DNA of 64,000 bases, taken from positions 5,766,001 to 5,830,000 of the forward strand of contig NC_009441.1 in the NCBI RefSeq assembly GCF_000016645.1. The letters run 5' to 3'. The translations under genes were made by a program, and so were the position numbers. Of the stretch, positions 7,901 to 17,092 are shown piece after piece. Positions within the stretch are counted from its first letter, which is position 1, and each line of letters starts with the position of its first letter. Below the pieces are notes generated by a model. It was not told the DNA's origin. It worked only from the letters and a program-made list of their open reading frames with translations, and did not search any database. The DNA is from Flavobacterium johnsoniae UW101. Its GTDB lineage: Bacteria > Bacteroidota > Bacteroidia > Flavobacteriales > Flavobacteriaceae.

Positions 7901-9874
7901 ATGAGCGCATCGCATAAAAACTTACATAGTAAGTTGTCTATAGGGGGTTTATTGATAACATTAGGGATAATTTATGGAGACATTGGTACTTCTCCATTAT
8001 ATGTAATGAAAGCCATTCTTGGCAATCATACAATTAATGCCGACATTGTTTTAGGAGGTATTTCATGTGTATTTTGGACTTTAACATTACAAACTACAAT
8101 AAAATACGTTCTTATTACTTTAAGTGCTGATAATCATGGCGAAGGTGGTATTTTTGCACTTTATGCCTTAGTCAAGAAAACTAAAATTCAGTGGCTCATT
8201 GTACCCGCCATAATTGGAGGAAGCGCACTTCTTGCCGATGGTATTATTACGCCGCCAATTTCAATTTCATCTGCTGTTGAAGGAATCAGGGCGTTTTATC
8301 CAACAATGCAGACACAAACTATTGTTTACATTGTAATTACAATCCTTTTTATACTTTTTACCATACAACAATTTGGAACAAAGCTTGTTGGAAAGTTCTT
8401 TGCTCCAATGATGCTGATTTGGTTTGCCATGCTTGGGACTTTAGGTTTTATCCAAATTATGCATTTTCCGGAAGTTATTAAAGCTATAAATCCTTATTAT
8501 GCTTATCATCTTCTTTCGGTTCACCCTGACGGATTCTTCGTATTAGGTTTTGTATTTTTATGTACTACCGGAGCTGAAGCTTTGTACTCAGACATGGGAC
8601 ACTGTGGACGAAAAAATATCCGAATCAGCTGGATCTTTGTAAAAACAACTTTAGTATTAAACTATTTTGGTCAGGCTGCTTATTTAATTCATCACGAAGG
8701 AAGTACATTACAGCAATTAGGTGGAGAAAACGGAAATCCGTTTTACCTTATTATGCCGCATTGGTTTTTACCATTTGGAATTGTTGTAGCAACTTTAGCA
8801 GCCGTAATTGCATCTCAGGCTCTTATAAGCGGATCATTTACTTTGATCAACGAAGCAATGCGTTTGAATTTCTGGCCTAAAGTAAAAATTAAATACCCTA
8901 CCGAAGTTAAAGGACAGTTATACATTCCGTCAATCAACTGGCTGTTGTTTTTTGGCTGTGTTGGAATTGTATTACACTTCGAAAAATCAGGAAATATGGA
9001 ACATGCTTATGGTCTTGCCATCATATTATGTATGATCATGACGACCATTTTGCTGAATTATTATTTAATTATGAAGCGTGTAAAACTGTACTTTATGGTA
9101 CCGCTTATTACGATTTATTTATTAATCGAATTTAGTTTCCTTATTGCCAACATCACCAAATTTGCTGAAGGCGGTTACGTAACTTTAATCATTGCGATCT
9201 TGCTTATCTCAATCATGACGATTTGGTATTTAGCTAAGAAAATCAATAAAAACTATACAAAAGTTATCAAAATTGACGATTATAAAAAGGTATTAATGGA
9301 ATTAAGTGAAGACTTATCAATTCCTAAATATGCTACGCATTTAGTATACATGACAAATGCAAATAGTGTTGATGAGCTGGAGGAAAAAGTAATTTATTCT
9401 ATTTTACAAAAACGCCCAAAAAGAGCCGATATTTATTGGTTTGTACACGTAAACATCCTTACGGAACCTTATAAAACACAATATAAAGTTACCGAAATTG
9501 CTAAAGACGATATTTACAGAATCGATTTTAACTTAGGTTTTAGAGAACCAACTAAAATCAATTTAATGTTTAGAGAAGTAATTCGTGACATGGTAAAACG
9601 CGGCGAAGTGGATATTACCAGCCGTTATGAGTCATTAAATAAAAACAATATTATTGGAGACTTTAAATTTGTATTGTCTGAGAAATTCTTATCTAATGAC
9701 AATGATTTAAGATGGCACGAAAATATTATTATGAACTCTTATTTCTTCATTAAAAAACTGAGTTTATCTGAAGAAAGAGCTTTTGGCTTAGACAGCAGCT
9801 CTGTAAAAATAGAGAAATTCCCAATGGTGCTTCATGCTCCGGAAAACATTGGACTGACAAGAATAACAAAATAA
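7901..9874 (+). CDS. kup: KUP/HAK/KT-family potassium transporter
   Basis: This 657-residue polytopic inner-membrane protein takes up K+, probably with H+. The family signature G-D-I-G-T-S-P-L-Y-V sits near residue 26, followed by about twelve hydrophobic helices up to residue ~450 and a C-terminal cytosolic domain of ~200 residues. Other conserved stretches include A-D-N-H-G-E-G-G-I-F-A-L and G-A-E-A-L-Y-S-D-M-G-H. The length is normal for the family. It has its own promoter and terminator, so it is monocistronic. I see no upstream cyclic-di-AMP riboswitch-like structure in the short leader. Confidence 0.95.
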   Translation: MSASHKNLHSKLSIGGLLITLGIIYGDIGTSPLYVMKAILGNHTINADIVLGGISCVFWTLTLQTTIKYVLITLSADNHGEGGIFALYALVKKTKIQWLIVPAIIGGSALLADGIITPPISISSAVEGIRAFYPTMQTQTIVYIVITILFILFTIQQFGTKLVGKFFAPMMLIWFAMLGTLGFIQIMHFPEVIKAINPYYAYHLLSVHPDGFFVLGFVFLCTTGAEALYSDMGHCGRKNIRISWIFVKTTLVLNYFGQAAYLIHHEGSTLQQLGGENGNPFYLIMPHWFLPFGIVVATLAAVIASQALISGSFTLINEAMRLNFWPKVKIKYPTEVKGQLYIPSINWLLFFGCVGIVLHFEKSGNMEHAYGLAIILCMIMTTILLNYYLIMKRVKLYFMVPLITIYLLIEFSFLIANITKFAEGGYVTLIIAILLISIMTIWYLAKKINKNYTKVIKIDDYKKVLMELSEDLSIPKYATHLVYMTNANSVDELEEKVIYSILQKRPKRADIYWFVHVNILTEPYKTQYKVTEIAKDDIYRIDFNLGFREPTKINLMFREVIRDMVKRGEVDITSRYESLNKNNIIGDFKFVLSEKFLSNDNDLRWHENIIMNSYFFIKKLSLSEERAFGLDSSSVKIEKFPMVLHAPENIGLTRITK

Positions 9875-9898
9875 AAACTGCCTGCAGAAACCTATTTA

Positions 9899-9940
9899 CA
9901 AAACACTCTTTTAAAACTTTATCAGAGTGTTTTTTTGTTT
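9899..9940 (+). terminator. Intrinsic terminator of kup
   Basis: AAAACACTCT and AGAGTGTTTT pair around a ~13-base loop and are followed by T residues. Confidence 0.85.
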
Positions 9941-9999
9941 TGAGAATGAAAGCTAAACAACAATCCCAATTAAAAATTTAACTTTCAACCAATTAATAG

Positions 10000-10007
10000 T
10001 ACCTTTG
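10000..10007 (+). promoter_or_regulatory. Putative -7 box of the rRNA methyltransferase gene
   Basis: TACCTTTG matches TAnnTTTG and lies 17 bp before the ATG at 10025. No clear -33 TTG is visible. Confidence 0.4.
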
Positions 10008-10024
10008 CAGCTCAAATATTAGAA

Positions 10025-11239
10025 ATGAGATTACACAGAAATTTAGTTTATACTACCATCGACTCTTTAAATGCTATTTTCAATGAAGGAGAATATGCAG
10101 ATAAAGTGGTAGCCAGAGCATTAAAAAAAGACAAACGTTGGGGAAGTTCTGACAGGAAGTTTGTTGCTGAAACGATATATGAGATTGTTCGCTGGAAACG
10201 TTTATACGCAGAAATTGCCGAAGTAAAAGAACCTTACGACAGAGATAATTTATGGAGAATGTTCGCGGTTTGGGCAGTTTTAAGAGGATATCCAATTCCT
10301 GATTGGAGACAATTAGAAGGAACTCCTGAAAGAAAAATCAAGGGACGTTTTGACGAGCTTTCGAAAGTTAGAGCTTTAAAGGAATCTATTCCGGACTGGA
10401 TGGACGAATTGGGCGTAAAGGAACTTGGAGAAAAAATCTGGTCAAAAGAAATTACGGCTCAAAATCAGCCGGCTAAAGTTATTTTAAGAACAAATACTCT
10501 TAAAGGAACTAAAGAAAGTCTTAGAAATACTTTGATGGATTTAAACATTGAAACAGAATATTTAAAAGATCAGCCGGAAGCTTTAGTTTTAAAAGAAAGA
10601 GCAAATGTATTTTTAACAGACGCTTTTAAACAAGGACTTTTTGAGGTTCAGGATGCTAACTCACAATTAGTTGCCGGTTTCCTTGATGTAAAACCTGGAA
10701 TGCGTGTTGTAGATACTTGTGCAGGAGCCGGAGGAAAAACATTACATATCGCTTCTTTAATGGAAAATAAAGGGCAGTTGATTGCAATGGATTTGTACGA
10801 AAGCAAACTAAAACAGTTAAAATTAAGAGCCAAAAGAAATGGTGCTTTTAATATTGAATACCGTATTATTGACACTACAAAAGTGATCAAAAAGCTGCAT
10901 GAAAAAGCTGATCGTGTTTTAATCGATGCGCCTTGCAGCGGATTAGGTGTTTTAAAAAGAAATCCTGATTCTAAATGGAAATTACAGCCTGAATTTATCG
11001 ATAACATTCGCAAAGTTCAAAGTGAAGTTTTAGAAAGCTATTCTAAAATTGTAAAACCAGGAGGAAAATTAGTTTATGCAACTTGCTCTGTTTTACCATC
11101 TGAAAATCAGGAACAAGTAGAAAAATTCTTAAAAACAGAAATAGGACAGCAGTTTACTTTTATTGAAGATCGTAAATTACTGGCTTCAGAATCTGGCTTT
11201 GACGGATTTTATATGGCACTTATGGAAAGAAAAAAATAA
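10025..11239 (+). CDS. RsmB/NOP-family 16S rRNA (cytosine-C5) methyltransferase
   Basis: This 404-residue cytosolic SAM-dependent RNA m5C methyltransferase has an N-terminal NusB-like RNA-binding region (about 1-140) and a C-terminal Rossmann methyltransferase. Motif I is D-T-C-A-G-A-G-G-K-T near residue 235; the two cysteines of the catalytic mechanism are in D-A-P-C-S-G-L-G (motif IV) and Y-A-T-C-S (motif VI). This matches the RsmB class, although the exact target cytosine cannot be proven from sequence. The N-terminal extension is shorter than in E. coli RsmB, as is usual in Bacteroidota. Confidence 0.9.
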   Translation: MRLHRNLVYTTIDSLNAIFNEGEYADKVVARALKKDKRWGSSDRKFVAETIYEIVRWKRLYAEIAEVKEPYDRDNLWRMFAVWAVLRGYPIPDWRQLEGTPERKIKGRFDELSKVRALKESIPDWMDELGVKELGEKIWSKEITAQNQPAKVILRTNTLKGTKESLRNTLMDLNIETEYLKDQPEALVLKERANVFLTDAFKQGLFEVQDANSQLVAGFLDVKPGMRVVDTCAGAGGKTLHIASLMENKGQLIAMDLYESKLKQLKLRAKRNGAFNIEYRIIDTTKVIKKLHEKADRVLIDAPCSGLGVLKRNPDSKWKLQPEFIDNIRKVQSEVLESYSKIVKPGGKLVYATCSVLPSENQEQVEKFLKTEIGQQFTFIEDRKLLASESGFDGFYMALMERKK

Positions 11240-11277
11240 GATTAAATTCCAATTTACTGGAAAATCCCAATACAACA

Positions 11278-11325
11278 AATCCCAAATTTCAATTGTAAAA
11301 ATTAAAATTTGGGATTTATTTTTTA
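11278..11325 (+). terminator. Terminator within an A/T-rich inverted repeat
   Basis: AAATCCCAAATTT (11278-11290) pairs with AAATTTGGGATTT (11305-11317), then T residues follow. The style resembles the palindrome at 16471-16520. Confidence 0.8.
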
Positions 11326-11347
11326 TGTGGTTCTTGTCTAGATCTAC

Positions 11348-11363
11348 AACTCCAAAAGGAGTT
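11348..11363. repeat. Short REP-like palindrome
   Basis: AACTCC-AAAA-GGAGTT is a perfect 6-bp stem. It has the same CTCC...GGAG logic as the GCTCCAGAGGAGC palindromes at 42.5-43.2 kb and may be a remnant of a related dispersed element. The 100 bp around it hold no gene. Confidence 0.4.
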
Positions 11364-11422
11364 CTCAAATATCTCTTAGAGATTACATATTAATAAAAAA
11401 GAATACTCCTCAAATTAAAGTT

Positions 11423-12469
11423 TTAAACTTTCAAACTAGATTTGCGTAATAACTTTCCGTTTTCATTTTCTTTAAATTTCGGAACAAAAACAATTTCTTT
11501 GGGTTTTTCAAATTTTCCTAAAACATCAAAAAAATCAGCCGAAAAATCATACTTCTCCCCTTCAATTACTAAAATCAATTTTTCTCCTAAAACTGTATCA
11601 GGAACACCAGTTACAAAAAATCGGTTTGTAATTCTGCCTGTTAATTTAGCTTCAATCTGTTCAGGAATCAGCTTTACTCCCCCGCTGTTAATGACATTAT
11701 CGATTCTTCCCAAAAAAACAAACTGATTTTCATTTACTAAATCAACTAAATCATTGGTTACAATTGGTTCATCAGAAATCGAAGCAACATAAATAACTAA
11801 ACAGCCTCGGTCATCTTTCTCAATTTTAACATTTGGCAGAATCGTAAAAGCAGTTTCACCTACTTTTTTAGCCGCAATATGCGTAATTGTTTCTGTCATT
11901 CCGTAGGTTTCGTAAATTTCTGTTTTCTTTAATGGCAAAAGCTTTTCTTCGAGAGCACTATCCATTTTTGCACCGCCAATAATCAGCTTTTTAATATTTC
12001 CCAGCTTTTCAATTGAATTTTGAACTTGTAACGGAACCATTGCTACAAAATCATATTGCTTATTATTGTAAGCCAAAGGCTCAGTACTTGGTAGTGTAAC
12101 ATCTAATTCCAGACCTAAAATCAAACTGCGCACAAGCATCATTTTTCCTGCAATAAACTGAGTCGGCAGACACAATAATGCTTTATTTCCCGGCTCTAAT
12201 CCGAAGAAATCTCCTGTTGCCAATGCAGACTGAATCATGGCTTGTTTTTCTAATCTTACTAATTTAGGAAGTCCGGTTGTTCCTGATGTTGTCATTTCGA
12301 TATAGTCCTTATGATCGAACCAATCCAGAAAAAATTCACCAATTGCGCGCTCATAGGCATCGCCTTCTTTAATAAAACTGTAGCCAATTCGGCATAAATC
12401 AGCTGCATTTAAATGATAACCGTCGAGCTTAAAATAGTTATGTACGTTTTTATGAGTTAAGTTTAGCAT
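11423..12469 (-). CDS. menE: AMP-forming ligase, probably o-succinylbenzoate-CoA ligase
   Basis: This 348-residue member of the ANL superfamily has the phosphate-binding loop T-T-S-G-T-T-G-L-P-K at about residue 60, the adenine-binding Y-G-M-T-E-T segment, and the G-R-x-D-x-V-I-N-S-G-G-V-K hinge near residue 255. The short length (no ~100-residue N-terminal extension) matches Flavobacterium MenE-type proteins, which activate o-succinylbenzoate with CoA in menaquinone biosynthesis. No other men gene is visible nearby, so the assignment depends on family resemblance. The CPBP protease gene lies just upstream with an 8-bp gap and the pair is likely co-transcribed. Confidence 0.72.
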   Translation of the reverse strand: MLNLTHKNVHNYFKLDGYHLNAADLCRIGYSFIKEGDAYERAIGEFFLDWFDHKDYIEMTTSGTTGLPKLVRLEKQAMIQSALATGDFFGLEPGNKALLCLPTQFIAGKMMLVRSLILGLELDVTLPSTEPLAYNNKQYDFVAMVPLQVQNSIEKLGNIKKLIIGGAKMDSALEEKLLPLKKTEIYETYGMTETITHIAAKKVGETAFTILPNVKIEKDDRGCLVIYVASISDEPIVTNDLVDLVNENQFVFLGRIDNVINSGGVKLIPEQIEAKLTGRITNRFFVTGVPDTVLGEKLILVIEGEKYDFSADFFDVLGKFEKPKEIVFVPKFKENENGKLLRKSSLKV

Positions 12470-12477
12470 AATAAATT

Positions 12478-13431
12478 TTAATTTAAGTTTAAAAATTCTG
12501 CTGTTTCATTATTTTTTTCGTCAATTATTCCGGTTAGTTTTTCTTTCCAGTTTGTCCATTTGTATTTTTTGCTGAAAATAAAAAGCAAAATAGGATAAAC
12601 TATAACAACCGGTAAAATGACATCGGCGCCAGCAGAAGGCTCCGACATATCTTTAAAAATAGAATGCGTTTGAAAAACAGACCAGTCTGAGGTTACTAAT
12701 AAGGCTCCAACAAGATTATTAGCAGCATGAAACCCCAAAGCAAGTTCCATTCCTTCATCCATCAATGTAATTACTCCAAGAAACAATCCGGTTCCTATAT
12801 AATAAACCATAACCACATATCCCATTTTTTCAACCTCAGGATTCAGAATGTGCATTGAACCAAATATAACCGAAGTCATTATTAAAGGAAACCATTTATT
12901 ACGGGCCAGATTAGCAAATCCCTGCATTAAATATCCTCGAAAAACATATTCTTCGGTACTGGTTTGAATAGGAATTAAAACTGTACCTAACACTACTAAA
13001 ATCAAAAAAGGAATCAGTTTAAAATTCCACACAAACTCTTCAGGAGATTGAAAATATAAAACTGAAAAACTTATAATCGAGAAAAATGCCCATAACAAAA
13101 AAGAAAAAGCTATTCTGCCCCAATCTACTTTTGCTCTTGACGTTGTTACTGACAACAGCGTTTGATTGTGCAGATATTTTACCACAAAATAAATTCCGGC
13201 AAATGCAAAAAGAAACGAAATCATAACTAAAAACAAAGTCAAATTAGGTTCAAATATTTTTAATGCAGCATCATTATCTGTTGGAAAACCTTTTTTGTCC
13301 TTAAAATTTTTAAGAAGAACTGCTGCCGAAAAAGGAATCTGACCAATAAATGAGGCTGTTATAATAAAAACTGATCCTATAAGATATTTCCAAAATTTAT
13401 TTTCTGGTTTAATTCCTTGCTCTAAAAACAT
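12478..13431 (-). CDS. CPBP-family intramembrane glutamic endopeptidase
   Basis: The 317-residue polytopic membrane protein has about eight hydrophobic helices. Motif 1 is E-E-Y-V-F-R-G (EExxxR), followed by G-S-M-H-I-L-N and a later G-F-H-A-A-N-N segment; together these supply the Glu, Arg and His residues of the Abi/CAAX protease family. Such enzymes cleave prenylated or other membrane-embedded peptides, or act in bacteriocin self-immunity. The local context (menE) does not favour immunity. The C-terminal tail is charged and cytosolic. It is the first gene of a two-gene leftward unit. Confidence 0.85.
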   Translation of the reverse strand: MFLEQGIKPENKFWKYLIGSVFIITASFIGQIPFSAAVLLKNFKDKKGFPTDNDAALKIFEPNLTLFLVMISFLFAFAGIYFVVKYLHNQTLLSVTTSRAKVDWGRIAFSFLLWAFFSIISFSVLYFQSPEEFVWNFKLIPFLILVVLGTVLIPIQTSTEEYVFRGYLMQGFANLARNKWFPLIMTSVIFGSMHILNPEVEKMGYVVMVYYIGTGLFLGVITLMDEGMELALGFHAANNLVGALLVTSDWSVFQTHSIFKDMSEPSAGADVILPVVIVYPILLFIFSKKYKWTNWKEKLTGIIDEKNNETAEFLNLN

Positions 13432-13542
13432 ATAATTAAAAGTTTTAAAATGAGATTTTAATTTAAATAGTAAGTTCTATTTTTGTTATTCCTAAAATGT
13501 AATTTTTAATAAATCAATTTAGTAGACTTTAAATATAAGAAA

Positions 13543-13887
13543 ATGATACAAATTTACCATAACCCACGCTGTGGAAAATCAAGAAATTGTCTGGCTTTTG
13601 TTGAAGATACAAAACAAGAGTATGAAATAATTCCTTATTTAACAGAAACCCCAAGTTTTGACGATCTGAAAGAACTTCTTAAAAAACTAAATTTAAAACC
13701 AGCTGAATTAGTTCGAACAAAAGAAAAAATATGGATTGAAAACTACAAAGGGAAAAATTTAACTGAAGATGAAACGATTCAGGCTATGGTCGATAACCCA
13801 ATTTTAATTGAAAGACCTATTGTTGTAAAAGACGGAAAAGCTATTATTGGACGAGATTTAGACAAAGTTGCTTCTTTTTTAGATTGA
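13543..13887 (+). CDS. arsC: ArsC-family reductase (arsenate reductase, glutaredoxin type)
   Basis: This 114-residue protein has a thioredoxin fold. The family active-site loop H-N-P-R-C-G-K-S-R includes Cys10, and the substrate-binding arginine appears in the later R-P-I-V-V segment. It reduces arsenate using glutathione/glutaredoxin-type thiols in canonical members; in Flavobacterium the thiol donor is less certain. No arsR, arsB or acr3 is adjacent, so this may be a housekeeping ArsC/YffB/Spx-like member rather than a dedicated resistance gene. The loop has Lys where many ArsC have Thr (CGTS to CGKS). Confidence 0.85.
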   Translation: MIQIYHNPRCGKSRNCLAFVEDTKQEYEIIPYLTETPSFDDLKELLKKLNLKPAELVRTKEKIWIENYKGKNLTEDETIQAMVDNPILIERPIVVKDGKAIIGRDLDKVASFLD

Positions 13888-13941
13888 TTCTAAAATACAC
13901 TGTTAACATTTTTTTGTGATCTTTCTCTTTAAACCAAAAGG

Positions 13942-13949
13942 TACATTTG
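13942..13949 (+). promoter_or_regulatory. Putative -7 box of the TonB-dependent receptor gene
   Basis: TACATTTG matches TAnnTTTG, 31 bp before the ATG at 13981. A TTG at 13914-13916 is slightly far (25 bp) for -33. Confidence 0.45.
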
Positions 13950-13980
13950 CCGTCTAAGAAGAAAAAGAAACCAGAAAAAA

Positions 13981-16449
13981 ATGAAACAAATCAATTTTGC
14001 TGTAATGCTTGTGCTGTTTTTAACAGGCTTTTACAACTATGCACAACAAGGACCTCCTGCAAAAAACAAGGTTAAGGTTACCGGAAAAGTTTTTGAAAAA
14101 GTAACTAAACAGCCTCTAGAATATGCTACGATTTCGATCATGGCTCCAAATGATACAAAAGTTATTGCAGGCGGTATAACCAACCCTAAAGGAGAATTTG
14201 AAGTTGCCGTTGCTCCGGGAACTTACGATATAAAAGTAGAATTCATTTCGTTTAAATCTACTGAAATTAAACAAAAAAGCATTCAGGACGATACTAATTT
14301 AGGTGTTGTAAACTTATCTGAAGATGCTGCACAGCTAAATGAAGTTGTGGTGCGTGCCGAAAAATCGACGGTAGAAATAAAACTTGATAAAAAAGTTTAC
14401 AATGTTGGTCAGGACATGATGGTAAAAGGCGGAACAGTAAGTGATGTTTTAGACAACGTACCTTCTGTTTCTGTCGATTCTGAAGGAAATGTAAGTTTAA
14501 GAGGAAGTGACAATATTCGTATTTTAATTGACGGAAGACCTTCACAAGCCATAAACGTAGCTGAGGCACTACGTCAGCTTCCTGCAGATGCAATCGAAAA
14601 AGTAGAAGTTATCACCAATCCATCAGCGCGTTATGACGCCGAAGGTGGATCAGGAATTATCAATATTATTCTAAAAAAGGGTAAAAATCAAGGTTTCAAC
14701 GGAACTTTTATTGCTTCAACAGGACTTCCTGAAACGTATGGTTTAAGTGCAAACGTAAATTATAAAACCGAAAAATTAAACTACTTTACTACTGCTGGTT
14801 ATAACTACAGAACCAACGAAGGCGGCGGTTTAACAAATACATCTTATTATAATGCCGACGGATCTCCTAAAGGATATTTAGATGAAGATCGCGACACTAA
14901 AAGAATTAGAAACGGTTTTAATGCCAGAGGCGGTGTTGAATGGACAATTACTCCTACTACATTCTGGACAAACGCTATTAATTATCAAAAAAACACAGGA
15001 GAAGACAAAGACCTGATCAATTATAATAATTTTGATGCTGCACGTGCTTTTACAGGAAGTACTTATCGATTAAACAATACTGATACTGGAAGCGAGAACG
15101 TAGAATTTACGTCGAACTTAATCAAAAACTTCAACGATAAAGGACATAAACTTACTGCTGATTTATCAGTTTCCAGAAACACAGACAACAGTGATGGTAT
15201 CATTACAGCTTCGCCAAGTTTTAATACAACTTTAAACGATCAGGTACAAAAACAAGTTTTACTACAAGCTGATTATGTACTGCCTTTAGGAAAAGGAAGC
15301 CAGTTTGAAGCAGGTTATAAAGGAAGTTTTGGAGACTTAAACAACGAATATTACGTTACAGACGAAAACTATGTTAAAGATCCAAACAAATCAAATACTT
15401 TAGAATACAAAGAGAACATCAATGCACTTTATGCACAATATGGTTTAAAAGTGAACAAATTCTCATATTTATTTGGTTTACGCTGGGAAGACACAAATAT
15501 TCAGGTAAACTTATTAGATAACAGTCAATTCAATACAAAAAAATACAACAATCTGTTCCCAAGCGCTTTTATCAGCTACGAAATTTCAGATCAAAGTAAC
15601 TTGACTGCGAGCTATAGTAAACGTTTAACCAGACCAAGAGGACGTTTCATGAATCCGGCGCTTAACTATTCAAGTAACATTAATATTTTTCAGGGAAATC
15701 CTGACTTAGATCCATCATTAACAGACAAATATGATGTAGGATATATTAAAAGATGGGAGAAAGTAACTTTCAGCACTTCTGCTTATTTTGAAAATACAAA
15801 AGATGTTTTCAGTTTTGTCAGAACGCCAAATGGTGATAATGTAGACGGAATTCCAGTTATTTTAAGCCGTCCTATTAACTTAGGAAGAGAGCAAAAATAT
15901 GGTTTCGAATTTACGTTTAATTACACTCCGTTTAAATGGTGGAGATTAAACAGTAACTTCAATCTTTACAATGTAAAAACAACCGGAGAAAACACTTATA
16001 CAGATACTCAGAATAACTTAGTTGTACAAAATCTTGACAATCAAGCCAACACTTGGTTTGCAAGAATCAATTCAAAAGTTACATTGCCATACAAAATTGA
16101 CTGGCAGTTAAACGGAACTTACAATGGAGAACAAAAAACTGCACAAGGAAAAAATCTTGATCAGTTTTCAATGAATACAGCTTTAAGCAAAGATATTTTA
16201 AAAGACAAAGCTACTATTGCTTTTAACATCAGCGATATCTTTAATTCAAGAATTATGAGATCATATACGTATCTTCAAAATGATACTACTCTTGAAAGTC
16301 AAAAATCGTATAGTGAAATGCAGTTCCGTAAACGTCAATTTAACTTGTCATTTACCTATCGTTTCAACAAACCGAAAAGCGAAAGAGACAAAAACGCACA
16401 GCCTAAAAATGATGGCGGCGGTGAAGGCAGCGGAGATTTCCCTGGATAA
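13981..16449 (+). CDS. TonB-dependent outer-membrane receptor with carboxypeptidase-like N-terminal domain
   Basis: The 822-residue outer-membrane protein has a signal peptide (about 1-21), a CarboxypepD_reg-like beta-sandwich (V-K-V-T-G-K-V-F-E, about residues 30-115), a plug domain (L-D-N-V-P-S-V-S-V-D... L-R-G-S-D-N-I-R-I-L-I-D-G, about 130-220) and a C-terminal ~22-strand barrel. It belongs to the outer-membrane beta-barrel subgroup rather than the SusC group: no SusD follows. The substrate is unknown. The end is Asp/Gly-rich. It stands alone with a strong terminator. Confidence 0.85.
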   Translation: MKQINFAVMLVLFLTGFYNYAQQGPPAKNKVKVTGKVFEKVTKQPLEYATISIMAPNDTKVIAGGITNPKGEFEVAVAPGTYDIKVEFISFKSTEIKQKSIQDDTNLGVVNLSEDAAQLNEVVVRAEKSTVEIKLDKKVYNVGQDMMVKGGTVSDVLDNVPSVSVDSEGNVSLRGSDNIRILIDGRPSQAINVAEALRQLPADAIEKVEVITNPSARYDAEGGSGIINIILKKGKNQGFNGTFIASTGLPETYGLSANVNYKTEKLNYFTTAGYNYRTNEGGGLTNTSYYNADGSPKGYLDEDRDTKRIRNGFNARGGVEWTITPTTFWTNAINYQKNTGEDKDLINYNNFDAARAFTGSTYRLNNTDTGSENVEFTSNLIKNFNDKGHKLTADLSVSRNTDNSDGIITASPSFNTTLNDQVQKQVLLQADYVLPLGKGSQFEAGYKGSFGDLNNEYYVTDENYVKDPNKSNTLEYKENINALYAQYGLKVNKFSYLFGLRWEDTNIQVNLLDNSQFNTKKYNNLFPSAFISYEISDQSNLTASYSKRLTRPRGRFMNPALNYSSNINIFQGNPDLDPSLTDKYDVGYIKRWEKVTFSTSAYFENTKDVFSFVRTPNGDNVDGIPVILSRPINLGREQKYGFEFTFNYTPFKWWRLNSNFNLYNVKTTGENTYTDTQNNLVVQNLDNQANTWFARINSKVTLPYKIDWQLNGTYNGEQKTAQGKNLDQFSMNTALSKDILKDKATIAFNISDIFNSRIMRSYTYLQNDTTLESQKSYSEMQFRKRQFNLSFTYRFNKPKSERDKNAQPKNDGGGEGSGDFPG

Positions 16450-16470
16450 CATTTGCTAAATTCCAATATA

Positions 16471-16520
16471 AAAATCCAAATTCCAATTGATTAACTCTCA
16501 TTGGAATTTGGATTTTTTTT
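16471..16520 (+). terminator. Long A/T-rich palindromic terminator
   Basis: AAAATCCAAATTCCAAT pairs with ATTGGAATTTGGATTTT, followed by eight T. This palindrome type recurs in the window (see 11278-11325). Confidence 0.85.
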
Positions 16521-16525
16521 GCACA

Positions 16526-16555
16526 AAAAAAAAGAACCCAAATGGGTTCTTTTTT
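16526..16555. terminator. Terminator of the small membrane-protein gene
   Basis: AAAGAACCCA and TGGGTTCTTT form a perfect stem with A and T runs on both sides. On the minus strand it lies just downstream of the 57-residue gene at 16573. Confidence 0.8.
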
Positions 16556-16572
16556 AATGAAATCAATTTTAA

Positions 16573-16746
16573 TTAAATTGATTGTTCTTCTTGTCTTTTT
16601 TTAGCTCTCTTTTCTTTGATCATTTCCCAGCTAGCTCCCGTAACCCAATAAGATACGAAACCAACCAAGAAAAACATTAACCAAAACCCTATAGTTAGTA
16701 TGGTTAAGAAAAGTAAAAAGCCTAAGTACTGTGAAAATTCAAACAT
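16573..16746 (-). CDS. 57-residue membrane protein of unknown function
   Basis: Reading the minus strand from the ATG at 16746 gives 57 codons to TAA at 16573. The product starts M-F-E-F-S-Q-Y-L-G-F, then is strongly hydrophobic to about residue 38 (L-L-F-L-T-I-L-T-I-G-F-W-L-M-F-F-L-V) and ends with a basic tail rich in Lys/Arg/Gln (K-E-K-R-A-K-K-R-Q-E-E-Q-S-I). Topology is probably one long or two short helices with the basic tail inside. A dedicated terminator follows on the same strand, which supports a real gene. The family is not recognised. Confidence 0.65.
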   Translation of the reverse strand: MFEFSQYLGFLLFLTILTIGFWLMFFLVGFVSYWVTGASWEMIKEKRAKKRQEEQSI

Positions 16747-16923
16747 GTTTTCCGGAATTTTTGAATGTTACCACAAATGTAGGGTATATATTTTTCCTCA
16801 GCAATAAAATCTAAATCAATTTTCGTGAAATAACATTTATCCGTATATTTATACTCATTTTAAATAAGGATTTTTTCCGCATATTATTCAACTATCTAAA
16901 TTAGAAGAACATGAGTATTTTAA

Positions 16924-17008
16924 GGAGCTGAAACCTGCTGTCTGCTATATCTTTTGCGGCGAACACCGCCACAAAAGGATGCCGCTTCCATCAGGGCTAG
17001 ACCTGCTT
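16924..17008. repeat. Dispersed Flavobacterium-type intergenic repeat
   Basis: The segment runs from GGAGCTGAAACCTGCTG to CATCAGGGCTAG. Its centre can fold as CTTTTGCGGCG / CCGCCACAAAAG (about 16951-16977). This composition is more GC-rich than its surroundings. It resembles an intergenic element that I recall from many Flavobacterium genomes, in which a gene-free CTATC...CTTTTG-hairpin-CAAAAGGAT...GGGCTAG is repeated. Its function is unknown. It occupies most of the gap before fumC (16747-17092). Confidence 0.6.
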
Positions 17009-17092
17009 TTTTCAAAAGAACTTCATTTTTTCAACTCAGAAAATCAAAAATTTAACTGAATACATTTTTACAAACAACATATTTACAACAAA

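Noticed and set aside
12478..13431. CPBP protease as an immunity protein for the peptide cluster
   Set aside because: It lies ~13 kb away beside menE and has no link to the peptide operon.
13543..13887. arsC as part of an arsenic-resistance island
   Set aside because: No arsR, arsB, acr3 or arsenite methyltransferase is near, so a resistance island is not supported.
14294..14593. A 99-residue minus-strand frame inside the TonB receptor gene
   Set aside because: A shadow frame opposite a well-supported gene; no independent evidence.
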